64,000 nt of DNA, taken from Piper betle. Taxonomy: Eukaryota > Streptophyta > Magnoliopsida > Piperales > Piperaceae. The DNA is taken from the NCBI GenBank assembly GCA_033002965.1, contig JAURVB010013270.1:158108-222107 (forward strand), in the 5' to 3' direction. The notes below the pieces were generated by a model that had not been told where the DNA came from, searched no databases, and saw only the letters and a program-made list of their open reading frames with translations. Shown piece by piece: positions 10,429-23,316 of the stretch. The position numbers were made by a program, and so were the translations under genes. Numbering within the stretch: the stretch's first letter is position 1; every line of letters starts with the position of its first letter.

Positions 10429-13400
10429 TGATCCATCATGTCCATTACCAGCTAGCGAGTCTAATCCGCCATGTCCGTTATCGACTCGTGAGTCCAATCC
10501 GCCATGTCCGTTATCGGCTGGTGAGTCCAATCCCCCATGTTCGTTATCGGTTGGTGAGTCCAATCCACCATGTCCGTCATCGGTTGGTGAGTCCAATCCA
10601 CCATGACCATTAATTGACTGATGGGTCAGTCCACCATGTCCATCTATTAGCTAATGGGTCAGTCCACCATATCCGTAATCGGCTGGCGAGTCCAATCCGC
10701 CATGTCCAATTTCTTAGCAGATGGGTTAGTCCATCATGTCCATTACCGGCTGGCGAGTCTAATCCGCCATATCCGTTATCGGCTACTGAGTCCAATCCAC
10801 CATGTTCGTAATTGGATGGCGAGTCCAATCCGCCATGTCCAATTTATTGGCTGATCGTTCAGTCCATCATGTCCATTATCGGCTGGAGAGTCCAATCCGC
10901 CATGTTTGTTATCAACTGGTAAGTCCAATCCACCATGTCTGTTTTCGGCTGGTGAGTCCAATCCACCAAGTCCATTAGTTGGCTGATGGGTCAGTCCACC
11001 ATGTCCATTTATTGGCCAATGGGTCAGTCCACCATGTCCGTAATTAGCTGGCAAGTCCAATCCGCCATGTCCAATTTATTGGCTGATGGGTTAGTCCATC
11101 ATATCCATTACCGGCTGGCGAGTCCAATCCGCCATGTCCGTTATCGGGTGGTGAGTCAAATCCACCATGTCCGTAATTGGCTGGCGAGTCCAATTCGCTA
11201 TGTCTAATTTATTGGCTGATGGGTCAGTCCATTCCCGGCTGGCGAGTCCAATCCGCCATGTGCGTTATCGGCTGGGGAGTCAAATCCACCATGTCCGTAA
11301 TTGGCTGGCGAGTACAATCCGCCATGTCCAATTTATTGGCTGATGGATCAATCCATCATGTCCATTATCGGCTGGCGAGCCCAATCCGCCATGTTCGTTA
11401 TCGACTCGTGAGTCCAATCCGCCATGTCCGTTATCGGCTGGTGAGTCCAATCCCCCATGTTCGTTATCGGTTGGTGAGTCCAATCCACCATGTCCGTCAT
11501 CGGCTGGTGAGTCCAATCCACCATGACCATTAATTGACTGATGGGTCAGTCCACCATGTCCATCTATTAGCTAATGGGTCAGTCCACCATATCCGTAATC
11601 GGCTGGCGAGTCCAATCCGCCATGTCCAATTTATTAGCAGATGAGTTAGTCTGTCATGTCCATTACCGGCTGGCGAGTCCAATCCGCCATATCCGTTATC
11701 GGCTACTGAGTCCAATCCACCATGTTCGTAATTGTATGGCGAGTCCAATCCGCCATGTCCAATTTATTGGCTGATGGTTCATTCCATCATGTCCATTGTC
11801 GGCTGGAGAGTCCAATCCGCCATGTTTGTTATCAACTGGTAAGTCCAATCCACCATGTCCGTTTTCGGCTGGTGAGTCCAATCCACCAAGTCCATTAGTT
11901 GGCTGATGGGTCAGTCCACCATGTCCATTTATTGGCCAATGGGTCAGTCCACCATGTCCGTAATTAGCTGGCAAGTCCAATCCGCCATGTCCAATTTATT
12001 GGCTGATGGGTTAGTCCATCATATCCATTACCGGCTGGCGAGTCCAATCCGCTATGTCTAATTTATTGGCTGATGGGTCAGTCCATTTCCGGCTGGCGAG
12101 TCCAATCCGCCATGTGCGTTATCGGCTGGGGAGTCAAATCCACCATGTCCGTAATTGGATGGCGAGTACAATCCGCCATGTCCAATTTATTGGCTGATGG
12201 ATCAATCCATCATGTCCATTATCGGCTGGCGAGCCCAATCCGCCATGTTCGTTATCGACTCGTGAGTCCAATCCGCCATGTCCGTTATCGGCTGGTGAGT
12301 CCAATCCCCCATGTTCGTTATCGGTTGGTGAGTCCAATCCACCATGTCCGTCATCGGTTGGTGAGTCCAATCCACCATGACCATTAATTGACTGATGGGT
12401 CAGTCCACCATGTCCATCTATTAGCTAATGGGTCAGTCCACCATATCTGTAATCGGCTGGCGAGTCCAATCCGCCATGTCCAATTTATTAGCAGATGAGT
12501 TAGTCTGTCATGTCCATTACCGGCTGGCGAGTCCAATCCGCCATATCCGTTATCGGCTACTGAGTCCAATCCACCATGTTCGTAATTGGATGGCGAGTCC
12601 AATCCGCCATGTCCAATTTATTGGCTGATGGTTCATTCCATCATGTCCATTGTCGGCTGGAGAGTCCAATCCGCCATGTTTGTTATCAACTGGTAAGTCC
12701 AATCCACCATGTCCGTTTTCGGCTGGTGAGTCCAATCCACCAAGTCCATTAGTTGGCTGATGGGTCAGTCCACCATGTCCATTTATTGGCCAATGGGTCA
12801 GTCCACCATGTCCGTAATTAGCTGGCAAGTCCAATCCGCCATGTCCAATTTATTGGCTGATGGGTTAGTCCATCATATCCATTACCGGCTGGCGAGTCCA
12901 ATCTGCCATGTCCGTTATCGGGTGGTGAGTCAAATCCACCATGTCCGTAATTGGCTGGCGAGTCCAATCCGCTATGTCTAATTTATTGGCTGATGGGTCA
13001 GTCCATTCCCGGCTGGCGAGTCCAATCCGCCATGTGCGTTATCGGCTGGGGAGTCAAATCCACCATGTCCGTAATTGGCTGCTGAATACAATCCGCCATG
13101 TCCAATTTATTGGCTGATGGATCAATCCATCATGTCCATTATCGGTTGGCGAGCCCAATCCGCCATGTCCATTATCGACTCGTGAGTCCAATCCGCCATG
13201 TCCGTTATCGGCTGGTGAGTCCAATCCCCCATGTTCGTTATCGGCTAGTGAGTCCAATCCACCTTGTCCATTAGTTGGCGGATCGTTCAGTCCATCATGT
13301 CCATTATCAGCTGGAGAGTCCAATTCGCCATGTTCGTTATCAGCTGGTAAGTCCAATCCACCATGTCCATTTTTGGCTGGTGAGTCCAATCCACCATGTC

Positions 13401-16400
13401 CATTAGTTGGCTGATGGGTCAGTCCACCATGTCCATCTATTGGTCAATGGGTCAGTCCACCATGCCCGTCATTGATTGGTTAGTCCAATCCACCATGTCC
13501 AATTTATTGGCTGATGGGTCAATCCATCATGTCCATTATCGGCTGGCGAGTCTAATCTGCCATGTCCGTTATCGGCTGGTGTGTCCAATCCACCATATCC
13601 GTTATCGGCTGGTGAGTCCAATCCACCATATCTAAGAGTTGGCTGATGGGTTAGTCCACCATGTCCATCTATTGGCTAATGGGTATCCCACCATGTCCGT
13701 AATTGGCTGGCGAGTCCAATCCGCCATGTCCAATTATTGGCTGATGGGTCAGTCCATCAAGTCCATTACTGGCTGGTGAGTCCAATCTGCCATGTCCGTT
13801 ATTAGCTGGTGAGTCCAATCCACCATTTCTGTAATTGGCTAGCGAGTCCAATCCGCCATGTCCAATTTATTAGCTGATGGGTCAGTCCATCATGTCCATT
13901 ATCAGCTGGCGAGTCCAATCCACCATGTCCGTTATCGACTGGTGTGTCCAATCCACCATGTCCATTATTGGCTGATGGGGCAGTCCACCATGTCCATCGA
14001 TTGGCTAATGGGTCAGTCCACCATGTCCGTAATTGGCCGGCGAGTCCATTCCTCCATGTCTAATTTATTGGCTGATGGGCCAGTCCATCTTGTCCATTAC
14101 CGGCTGGCGAGTCCAATCCGCAATGTCTGTTATCGGCTGGCGAGTCCAATCAACCGTGTCCATAATTGGCTAGCGAGTCCAATCAGCCATGTCCAATTTA
14201 TTGGCTGAAGGGTCAATCCATCATGTCCATTATCGGCTGGTGAGTCCAATCCCCCATGTCCGTTATCGGCTGGTGAGTCCAATCCACCATTTCCATTAGT
14301 TGGCTGATGGGTAAGTCCACCATGTCCATCTATTGGCTAATGGGTCAATCCACCATGTCCAATTTATTGGCTGGTGAGTCCAATCCACCATGTCTATAAC
14401 CGACGAGCAAGTCCAATCCACCATGTCCGTTATCGGCTGGTGAGTCCAATCCACCATGTCCGTTATCGGCTGGTGAGTCCAATCCACTATGTCCATTAGT
14501 TTGTAGATGGGTCAGTCCACCATGTCCATCTATTGGCTAATGGGTCAATCCACCATGTCCGTAATTGGCTAAAGAGTCCAATCCACCATGTCTACGAGTT
14601 GGCCGATGGGTCAGTCCACCATGTCCATCTATTGGCTAATGGGTAGTCCACCATGTCCGTAATTGGCTGGCGAGTTCAATCCGCAATGTCCAATTATTGG
14701 CTAATGGGTCAGTCCATCAAGTCCATTACTGGCTGGCGAGTCCAATCTGCCATGTCCGTTATTAATTGTGAGTCCAATCCACTATTTCTGTAATTGGCTA
14801 GCGAGTCCAATCCACCATGTCCAATTTATTGGCTGATGGTCAGTCCATCATGTCCATTATCAGCTAGCGAGTCCAATCCACCATGTCCACTATCGGCTGG
14901 TGAGTCCAATCCGCCATGTCCATTAGTTGGCTGATGGGGCAGTCCACCATGTCCATAATTGGCCGGCAACTCAAATCCGCCATGTCTAATTTATTGGCTG
15001 ATGGGCCAGTCCATCTTGTCCATTATTGGCTAGCGAGTCCAATCCGCAATGTCTGTTATCGACTGGCGAGTCCAATCAACCATGTCCGTAATTGGCTGGC
15101 GAGTCCAATCGGCCATGTCCAATTTATTGGCTGATGGGTCAATCCATCTTGTCCATTATCGGCTGGTGAGTCCAATCCCCCATCTCCGTTATCGGCTGGT
15201 GAGTCCAATCCCCCATGTCCGTTATCGGCTGGTGAGTCCAATCCGCAATGTCTGTTATCGGCTGGCGAGTCCAATCAACCGTGTCCATAATTGGCTAGCG
15301 AGTCCAATCAGCCATGTCCAATTTATTGGCTGAAGGGTCAATCCATCATGTCCATTATCGGCTGGTGAGTCCAATCCCCCATGTCCGTTATCGGCTGGTG
15401 AGTCCAATCCACCATTTCCATTAGTTGGCTGATGGGTAAGTCCACCATGTCCATCTATTGGCTAATGGGTCAATCCACCATGTCCAATTTATTGGCTGGT
15501 GAGTCCAATCCACCATGTCTATAACCGATGAGCAAGTCCAATCCACCATGTCCGTTATCGGCTGGTGAGTCCAATCCACCATGTCCGTTATCGGCTGGTG
15601 AGTCCAATCCACTATGTCCATTAGTTTGTAGATGGGTCAGTCCACCATGTCCATCTATTGGCTAATGGGTCAATCCACCATGTCCGTAATTGGCTAAAGA
15701 GTCCAATCCACCATGTCTACGAGTTGGCCGATGGGTCAGTCCACCATGTCCATCTATTGGCTAATGGGTAGTCCACCATGTCCGTAATTGGCTGGCGAGT
15801 TCAATCCGCAATGTCCAATTATTGGCTAATGGGTCAGTCCATCAAGTCCATTACTGGCTGGCGAGTCCAATCTGCCATGTCCGTTATTAACTGGTGAGTC
15901 CAATCCACTATTTCTGTAATTGGCTAGCGAGTCCAATCCACCATGTCCAATTTATTGGCTGATGGTCAGTCCATCATGTCCATTATCAGCTAGCGAGTCC
16001 AATCCACCATGTCCACTATCGGCTGGTGAGTCCAATCCGCCATGTCCATTAGTTGGCTGATGGGGCAGTCCACCATGTCCATAATTGGCCGGCAACTCCA
16101 ATCCGCCATGTCTAATTTATTGGCTGATGGGCCAGTCCATCTTGTCCATTATCGGCTAGCGAGTCCAATCCGCAATGTCTGTTATCGACTGGCGAGTCCA
16201 ATCAACCATGTCCGTAATTGGCTGGCGAGTCCAATCAGCCATGTCCAATTTATTGGCTGATGGGTCAATCCATCTTGTCCATTATCGGCTGGTGAGTCCA
16301 ATCCCCCATCTCCGTTATCGGCTGGTGAGTCCAATCCCCCATGTCCGTTATCGGCTGGTGAGTCCAATCCACCATTTCCATTAGTTGGCTGATGGGTCAG

Positions 16401-18157
16401 TCCACCATGTCCATCTATTGGCTAATGGGTCAATCCACCATGTCCAATTTATTGGCTGGTGAGTCCAATCCACCATGTCTATAACTGACTAGCGAGTCCA
16501 ATCCACCATGTCCGTTATCGGCTGGTGAGTCCAATCCACCATGTCCGTTATCGGCTGGTGAGTCCAATCCACTATGTCCATTAGTTTGTAGATGGGTCAC
16601 TCCACCATGTCCATCTATTGGCAAATGGGTCAATCCACCATGTCCGTAATTGGCTAATGAGTCCAATCCACCATGTTTATGAGTTGGCCGATGGGCAGTC
16701 CACCATGTCCATCTATTGGCTAATGGGTAGTCCACCATGTCCGTAATTGGCTGGCGAGTCCAATCTGCCATGTCCAATTATTGGCTAATGGGTCAGTCCA
16801 TCAAGTCCATTACTGGCTGGCGAGTCCAATTTGCCATATCCGTTATTAGCTGGTGAGTCCAATCTACCATTTCTGTAATTGGCTAGCGAGTCCAATCCGC
16901 CATGTCCAATTTATTGGCTGATGGGTCAGTCCATCATGTCCATTATCAGCTAGCGAGTCCAATCCACCATGTCTGTTATCGGCTGGTGAGTCCAATCCGC
17001 CATGTCCATTAGTTGGCTGATGGGGCAGTCCACCATGTCCGTAATTGGCCGGCAACTCCAATCCGCCATGTCTAATTTATTGGCTGATGGGCCAGTCCAT
17101 CTTGTCCATTACTGGCTGGCGAGTCCAATCCACAATGTCTGTTATCGACTGGCAAGTCCAATCAACCATGTCTGTTATTGGCTAGCGAGTCCAATCAGCC
17201 ATGTCCAATTTATTAGCTGATGAGTCAATCCATCTTGTCCATTATCGGCTGGTGAGTCCAATCCCCCATGTCCGTAATCGGCTGGTGAGTCCAATCCCCC
17301 ATGTCCGTTATCGGCTTGTGAGTCCAATCCACCATTTCCATTAGTTGGCTGATGGGTCAGTCCACCATGTCCATCTATTGGCTAATGGGTCAATCCACCA
17401 TGTACAATTTATTGGCTAGTGAGTCCAATCCACCATGTCTATTGCCGGCTAGCGAGTCCAATCTGTCATATACGTTATCGGCTGGTGAGTCCAATCCACC
17501 ATGTCTGTTATCGGCTGGTGAGTCCAATCCACTATGTCCATTAGTTTGTTGATGGATCAGTCCACCATGTCCATCTATTGGCTAATGGGCCAATCCACCA
17601 TGTCCGTAATTGGCTAGTGAATCCAATCCACCATGTCCAAATCCATCATGTCCATTATCGGCTGGCGAGTCTAATCCCCCATGTTCGTTATCGGCTGGGG
17701 AGTCCAATCCACCATGTTCGTAATTGGTTGGCAAGTCCAATCCGCCATGTCTAATTTATTGGCTGATGGGTCAATCCATGATGTCCATTATCGGCTGGCG
17801 AGTCCAATCCGCCATGTCCGTTATTGGCTGGTGAGTCCAATCCACTATGTCTTGTATCGGCTAGTGAGTCCAATCCACCATGTCCATTAGTTGGCTGATG
17901 GGTTAGTCCACCATATCCATCTATTGGCTAATGGTGAGTCCACCATGTCCGTTTTTTGCTGGCGAGTCCAATCCACAATGTCTAATTTATTGGCTGATGG
18001 GTCAGCCCATCATGTCCATTCCCGGCTGGCGAGTCCAATCCTCCATGTTCATAATTGGCTGGCGAGTCCAATCCGCCATATCCGTAATTGGTTGGCGAGT
18101 CTAATCCGCCATGTCCAATTTATTGGCTGATAGGTCAATCCATCATTTCAATTATCG
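10429..18157. repeat. 33-bp tandem repeat array with higher-order structure, left part
   Basis: About 7.7 kb of imperfect 33-bp units. Each unit has GGCTGGYGAGTCCAATC followed by YRCCATGTCCRTTATY. A second unit type reads GGCTGATGGGTCAGTCC followed by an ACCATGTCCATCTATT type end. Longer periods are superimposed: blocks near 10,610, 11,530 and 12,384 recur at about 920 and 854 bp, and blocks near 14,296/15,421 and 14,916/16,042 recur at about 1,125 bp. Because 33 is divisible by 3, 11-residue repeat frames run open on both strands. These are not credible genes. The array is continued at 26,580 after a nested element. Confidence 0.95.
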
Positions 18158-18406
18158 GCTGGTGTTATGGGTCGTAACCGTGGGGCGCCAAGGGAGCTAG
18201 GATTTGGTGGTTGGTCCTAGTCGTCCCGAGTCCAAAGCCGGTAGCTGGTGCTATCCGGGTGGTGGAACAACCTACCAGAGTGTTGGTCGGGTTGGTGTGC
18301 AATCGTGGTTCCAACGGGTGCAGGTATCGAGCATGGGTGATCCAGACGCGTGCGAGGTCGAACCGTGCCGAGAAACTGACCGGGAGCAGTGCCGGGAGTA
18401 GTACTA

Positions 18407-18943
18407 TGTAACGACCCAGCCCAAAGTGCAACGTAATGAGCTAAGTCATTTCTTTAAAATGGGTACCCCGAAAGTTAAAGATCTATAGTCCATTCCCACT
18501 TATAAACAGGATCTTCTCCCAGTAGGTATTAGATGTGGGACTAAGTTGATGGATCTCACAATCCACCCACCTTAGGAAATTTCGTCCCCGAAATGTCTAT
18601 TCTTGGCCCGTTGCTAGCCCCAACCCACGTCCTTTCTTGCCCGTGACCGGTAGCCTAGCCAACGTTTCAAGTCTTGGCCCGTTGCTAACCCCAGCCCACT
18701 ACCTTTTTTGGCCCGTGACCGGCAGCCTAGCCAACGTCCCTAGTCCATCCCACCATCTAATACGGAACCAGGTCGGCTCTGATACCATTTGTAACAACCC
18801 AGCCCAAAGTGTAACGTAATGAGCTAAGTCATTTCTTTAAAATGGGTACCCCGAAAGTTAAAGATCTATAGTCCATTCCCACTTATAAACAGGATCTTCT
18901 CCCAGTAGGTATTAGATGTGGGACTAAGTTGAGGGATCTCACA
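18407..18943 (-). mobile_element. TRIM copy A (two LTRs)
   Basis: LTRs 18,407-18,560 and 18,790-18,943, each 154 bp, enclose a 229-bp interior that matches the TRIM at 4016-4552 in length and sequence style. The primer site lies on the - strand at about 18,775-18,787. The bases right of this copy (ATAAT) do not match its left flank (TACTA), so it does not have its own target duplication. Confidence 0.9.
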
Positions 18944-18948
18944 ATAAT

Positions 18949-19890
18949 TGTAAGAACCGTGAAAATATATGAAAATTTTTATTTCAAGACTTGAACCTAA
19001 GTATTATGAAATATTATTTTCGATGAATGGATATGGTTGGTTATCAAGTAGACCGGTCACGGTTCAACGTAAAGCCAAACCCTAACCTTAGAGAAGACGT
19101 AAGGCCAAACTCTGGCATTAGGGAAGACGAACCCAACCCTAGAGAATACTGATTCATGAACAGATGATGGGGTAAGAGAATTTAATAAAGGGACTCGTTG
19201 AACCTAGGGAATACCTATACATGAATAGATGTGAGAATTTAATTTAGGAACTCGTTGAAGCATATATATATAGGAGGAGGGGTTTAGGGAGGAAAGGCAG
19301 TCCACTCCTTCTTGCCTCCTCTCCAGTGCCTTTCCATTGTGGTGTAAGTATTTCATACTTCTTCTTAGTTTCTTTTCCATTAGAACTCTTACATGCATGG
19401 TTGCAACGCATAAATTCATTAGAAATACCTTGCTAAGTTGCTGGAACTTTTTGGCATAAATTGCAATAGGTCTTTGGGTGTTGAGATATTGTATGGTTGC
19501 AAATTAGATGGCAGATATGAAATTCACGTTTGACTAGTTTCAAGAAACCCTATTTTTTTAGCCGCACTGTTCAAAATCTAATAATGGACATGTCAGAATG
19601 GAACAGACAGTCCATAAATAAATATCGGCCAATAGGGGTATGATGGAATGGACCCATCGGCTCAACCTAATACAGTGGTACGGTGGAATGGACCCATCGG
19701 CCAATAGGGGGTACGGTGGAATGGACCCATCGGCTCAACCTAATACAGTGGTACGGTGGAATGGACCCATCGGCCAATAGGGGGGTACGGTGGAATGGAC
19801 CCATCGGCTCAACCTAATAAGTGGTACAGTCGAATGGACCCATCGGCCAATAGGGGTACGGTGGAATAGACCAATCGGGTCAACCTAATA
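18949..19890 (+). mobile_element. Truncated LTR related to the solo LTR at 40,059-41,719
   Basis: It begins TGTAAGAACCGTGAAAATAT and closely follows the reverse complement of 41,719 leftward for several hundred bases, including the GAATACTGATTCATGAAC phrase and a TATA-rich promoter segment at about 19,260. It then enters 33-bp-class repeats (GGTACGGTGGAATGGACCCAT) and stops inside them, directly against a TRIM primer site. Confidence 0.87.
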
Positions 19891-20192
19891 AATGGTATCA
19901 GAGCCGACCTGGTTCCGTGTTAGATGGTGGGCTGGATTAGAAACGTTGGCTAGGCTCCCGGTCACGGGCCGGAAAGGCCGTGGGCTGGGGCTAGCAACGG
20001 GCCAAGAATAGGCATTTCGGGGACGAAATTCCCTTAATGCGGGTGGATTGTGATTTAGTCCCACATCTAATACCTACTAGGAGAAGATCCTGTTTATAAG
20101 TGGGAATGGACTAGAGATCTTTAACTTCCGGGGTACCCATTTTAAAGAGATGACTTAGCTCATTACGTTGCACTTTGGGCTGGGTCGTTACA
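19891..20192 (+). mobile_element. TRIM copy B lacking its 5' LTR
   Basis: It begins at the primer site AATGGTATCAGAGCCGACC, continues through the TRIM interior and the purine-rich tract GCGGGTGGAT, and ends with a 3' LTR at 20,049-20,192. This LTR is 144 bp because about 10 bp near its start is missing compared with the 154-bp form. The 5' LTR is replaced by the unrelated LTR fragment at 18,949-19,890. Confidence 0.85.
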
Positions 20193-21443
20193 TACTAGGA
20201 GCGGAGGGTGCAGATGACCGAGCACCGCGACCGAGCATGTGGGCAGCAGTACCGTGTGTGCCGAGCGAGCACGTCGGCGCGAACCAGCAAAGTGACCGAT
20301 CAATGCTGGGCAGGACTATCCTGGTGTTGAGGTTGGCGGTGAGCGTCCGGGTCCGAGTGAGTCAGGATCCCGGTACTGAGTGCTGTGGGGGTCTGGAGCA
20401 TGCCGAGTGCAGGTTTCGGTACCAGGGCTAGCCGGGGCGAACCAGGAGGGTTCGACCACCTGGCTAGGGTGCACCGGGGCTTTTCAGTAATTGCAGCTGG
20501 AAACTCCAAGGGTTGGGGTGATGTGAGCTGGCCAAGGAGGACCGTGGATCTGGGGGTCGACGGTGTGGATCAGTTTGGTGACATCACTAGGTTGGTGACT
20601 CATGTGGATCGAGCTGAGCCATTGATCGAAGATTGGATGGTCAGGATCCATGGGGGTGACGTGCACTATTTCCAGCCCGAAGCCTATATAAGGAGGTGCT
20701 TCATTGTGTTGAGGCAGATCAGAAAGTAGAGAAGAACAACAAGTGAGGAGTAGGAGTGTGTGGGTTCTCAGTGGGGGGGAACCACCTTGGTCGGGAAAAG
20801 GGGAACTTGGAGTCTGCTGCAGCCAGGCCGTGGGGGACGGACTGGGGCTCCAAGGCAGACTGCCGGTGTAGTCGTGGTCCGCCTTTAGACCAAGGTTCCT
20901 ACCAGTGTTGTTCGGCAACCCTGCGAGGTATTGCCGAGGGTTGTGAGTGAAGTCCTGTCGAGTGAGGGTCGAGAGGCAAGGTCGTGGGGTTTGCATGTCC
21001 ACGACCAGCAAGTAGTCGAGAGTAGGATTACTTGTAGTTATCCTGTATTCATACTAGTGGAATAGAGGTTGGGGAGATTTCCCGTAAAAGTGTAGTGTTT
21101 GCGTCGTGTTTGGCCACCAGTGACTGGACCGGTGATTCCGAGGTCTGGTCGTGCCGGTAATTGGGTGACCGGGACTGGGACGCATAACGCTGCTGCTTGG
21201 CGATTCCGTGTGATCGATAACTTGTTCGGTAAGAGCTAACACCCGGTAACCAGGTACCGGTATCAGGGTGCGCCAGCAATCGGGCGTGGTACCGGGACTG
21301 GGGTGTTGGTGCCCGCGTTGCCGCTTTGCGTAGCGGTCACGTGCTGCGTACGGGGGTTGGCTGGTGTTTCCAGGGAGGGAAACACGCCGCACAGGGGGAA
21401 GTCCTAGGCGAAAAATTTAGACCCAAAGGGGGACCCTGTGACA

Positions 21444-21467
21444 GAGGTATCAGAGCGCCTCTGGTTC
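21444..21467 (+). other. Primer binding site of the nested element
   Basis: GGTATCAGAGCGCCTCTGG follows the 5' LTR end almost directly. The first 11 bases agree with the initiator tRNA-Met type. The remainder departs from it. Confidence 0.65.
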
Positions 21468-21555
21468 GGTAGTGAGCCAAAGGTCTTGCGGGGCACAACA
21501 CAGCTTTCAGAGGAAAGTCCCCACACTTTACCAGTAGCGTTACCGAGAGAGAGAG

Positions 21556-23316
21556 ATGGACACACGGGCAGAAGCTCTCAGAGAAAGAGTAGCACGGCTG
21601 GAAGGGCTGGTAGGAGAACCTATCAGTGAAGATGGGCATACCGTCTTCGAGCGATTGCAGTTCCTGACGGAAGGGGTCCGGGACTTGAGCACTCGGGTGA
21701 ATGACATACCCGTGGCCAGCCTTGCACGAGAGCAGGAGACTGCGGGGATGCTTGGAGGTCTCCGGGATGCACTAGAAGCTTTATATACAGATGTTGCTCT
21801 GTTGAAGCAGGTAGTAGGAGGACATCCTCAACCCGGTGGGGTTGACCGTGCAGCCGAAGGAATACTCGATCCCAGGAAGGCTCAAGGTGCCGGAGCCAAT
21901 GAAGTTTGAGGGAGCTAGGTCGGCCAAGGACCTAGAAAACTTCATCTGGGATATGCAAGAGTACTTCGTTGCTGCGAACATACCCGAAGAGCGCCAGGTT
22001 TCTATGGCCAGCATGTTCCTGTTGGGGGATGCCAAGTTATGGTATCAGGACTCGCACCAAGGAGGATCGTAAGTGCTGGTCGACCCCGAATGGAGACCTG
22101 GGATTCCTTGAAAGCAAGAGCTTCGGGAGCAGTTCTTGCCCATCCAACACTACATGGGTGGCAAGGGACAAACTCAAGAGATTTGAGACAGTCCGGAACG
22201 GTGAGAGAGTACGTCAAGGAGTTCAGTTCTTGTCTCCTAGACATCAAAAATATGTCGGAGGAGGACAAGTTATTTAATTTTATTTCAGGTTTGCAACCTT
22301 GGGCTCAGACGGAGCTGAGGCGGCAGAAAGTCCGGGATTTACCTGCAGCTTTGGTGGCTGCCGATGCATTGGTGGACTTCAAGCATGCTGGGGCCTCGGG
22401 AGATGATGGCCCGAGTGTGAATTTCCAGGGAGGCAAAGGCAAAAACAGCCAACGGGATGGCAGGAGGCCATTCCGGCCAAAGGAGGGGAGCAGGGATCGC
22501 GTGCCGGGTGTGCCGGCATCCGGGTGCTTTCTGTGCGGTGGACCGCATCGGGCACGGGAGTGTCCGAACCGTGTCAAGGTGAGTGCTATGGTAGCTGATG
22601 CAGACCAAGTCCAAGAGGAGGAGCCTCTTGCCCGAGCGTCTACCCTTCAGATACTCGGGGTGTTGCGTGCTGGACGTGCAGCTTCTGAGGGAGCTGGCCT
22701 GATGTACGTTCCATGTGTAGTGAACGGGAGAGCAGTTTCAGCCCTAGTAGACACAGGTGCTACGCACAATTTCATCTCCAAAGGGATGGCATTGGAGCTA
22801 GGGTTGAAGACCAGGATCGATACCGGCAAGATGAAGGCAGTGAACTCACAGGCGAAACAGGTCGAGGGCATAGCGAGAGATGTCCCGATCCGCTTGGGGG
22901 AGTATGAAGGCCGAGTGGATTTGACGGTCGTCGTGCTAGACGATTTCGATCTAATACTCGGTAATCCTTTCATGCGTTCTGCCGGAGTTGGAGTGTTTCC
23001 ACAGCTGGGAGGTGTTCTGATTACGGATAAGGCAGGTGCAAGCTTTGTTCGTAGCCAGAAGGGACCTTCTGGGGTCAAGTGCAGCACTGTCAGGGAGGAG
23101 CATGTGTCAGCAATGCAGGTGGCTCGAGAGTGCACGGGGGCCTTGACTGATCTTGCAGGAATGGGTGAGATCCGACCGGACCATGTGGTGGTGGTGGTGG
23201 TGGCGGATTTGCGGGTGGATGAGCAGTCTACCGAGTTGCCAAAGGAGTCTCCCGAGAGAACGATCATTCACCAGATCGAGTTGGTGCCAGGGAGGGTACC
23301 AGCGCCGGCACACTAG
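21556..23316 (+). pseudogene. Gag and aspartic protease of the nested gypsy-type element, frameshifted
   Basis: It starts MDTRAEALRERVARLEGLVG, a coiled-coil-like N-terminus, and continues in other frames with PEPMKFEGARSAKDLENFIW and MFLLGDAKLWYQ. After further shifts between about 21,840 and 22,200, one long frame to 23,316 has VREYVKEFSSCLLDIKNMSE, the zinc knuckle CFLCGGPHRARECP (about 22,528), and the protease site ALVDTGATHNFIS with later FDLILGNPFMRSAGVGVF. A GTG run near 23,185 gives consecutive valines. The protease motif is intact, but gag needs at least two frame changes, so no working polyprotein is expected. Motif style suggests a chromovirus-type gypsy lineage, inferred only. 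Confidence 0.85.

Larger units (their letters stand above)
18407..20192. mobile_element. TRIM-derived composite with inverted LTR ends, TSD TACTA
   Basis: The 1786-bp insertion is bounded by TACTA at 18,402-18,406 and 20,193-20,197. Its left third (18,407-18,943) is a full TRIM in - orientation with two 154-bp LTRs. Next come ATAAT and a LTR fragment of another family (18,949-about 19,890, + orientation). Its right end (about 19,891-20,192) is the primer site, interior and 3' LTR of a second TRIM in + orientation. The outermost ends are thus the same LTR in opposite orientation, TGTAACGACCCAGCC and GGGCTGGGTCGTTACA, which is unlike a normal LTR element. Confidence 0.85.
18163..21443 (+). mobile_element. 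5' LTR of the nested element, interrupted by the TRIM composite
   Basis: LTR halves 18,163-18,406 and 20,193-21,443 join at the target duplication TACTA. Without the insertion the length is about 1.49 kb, matching the 3' LTR. A TATA-box candidate CCTATATAAGGAGG lies at about 20,683, the likely start region of the element transcript. Long open frames in this stretch (for example about 20,385-20,729) also occur in the 3' LTR and have no recognisable domain. Confidence 0.9.

Noticed and set aside
10405..18130. Dozens of open frames of 60-118 codons on both strands with DNGHGGLDSPA-type repeats
   Set aside because: They follow from a 33-bp tandem repeat whose period is a multiple of three. No start context, domain or single preferred strand.
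20385..21011. Open frames of 114-175 codons as host genes
   Set aside because: The same frames recur in the 3' LTR (25,523-26,148) of the same element. They are LTR sequence.
22039..23316. A single intact 425-codon gag-protease gene
   Set aside because: Its first 50 or so residues are an out-of-frame lead-in. The true gag start lies upstream in other frames, so the copy is frameshifted.
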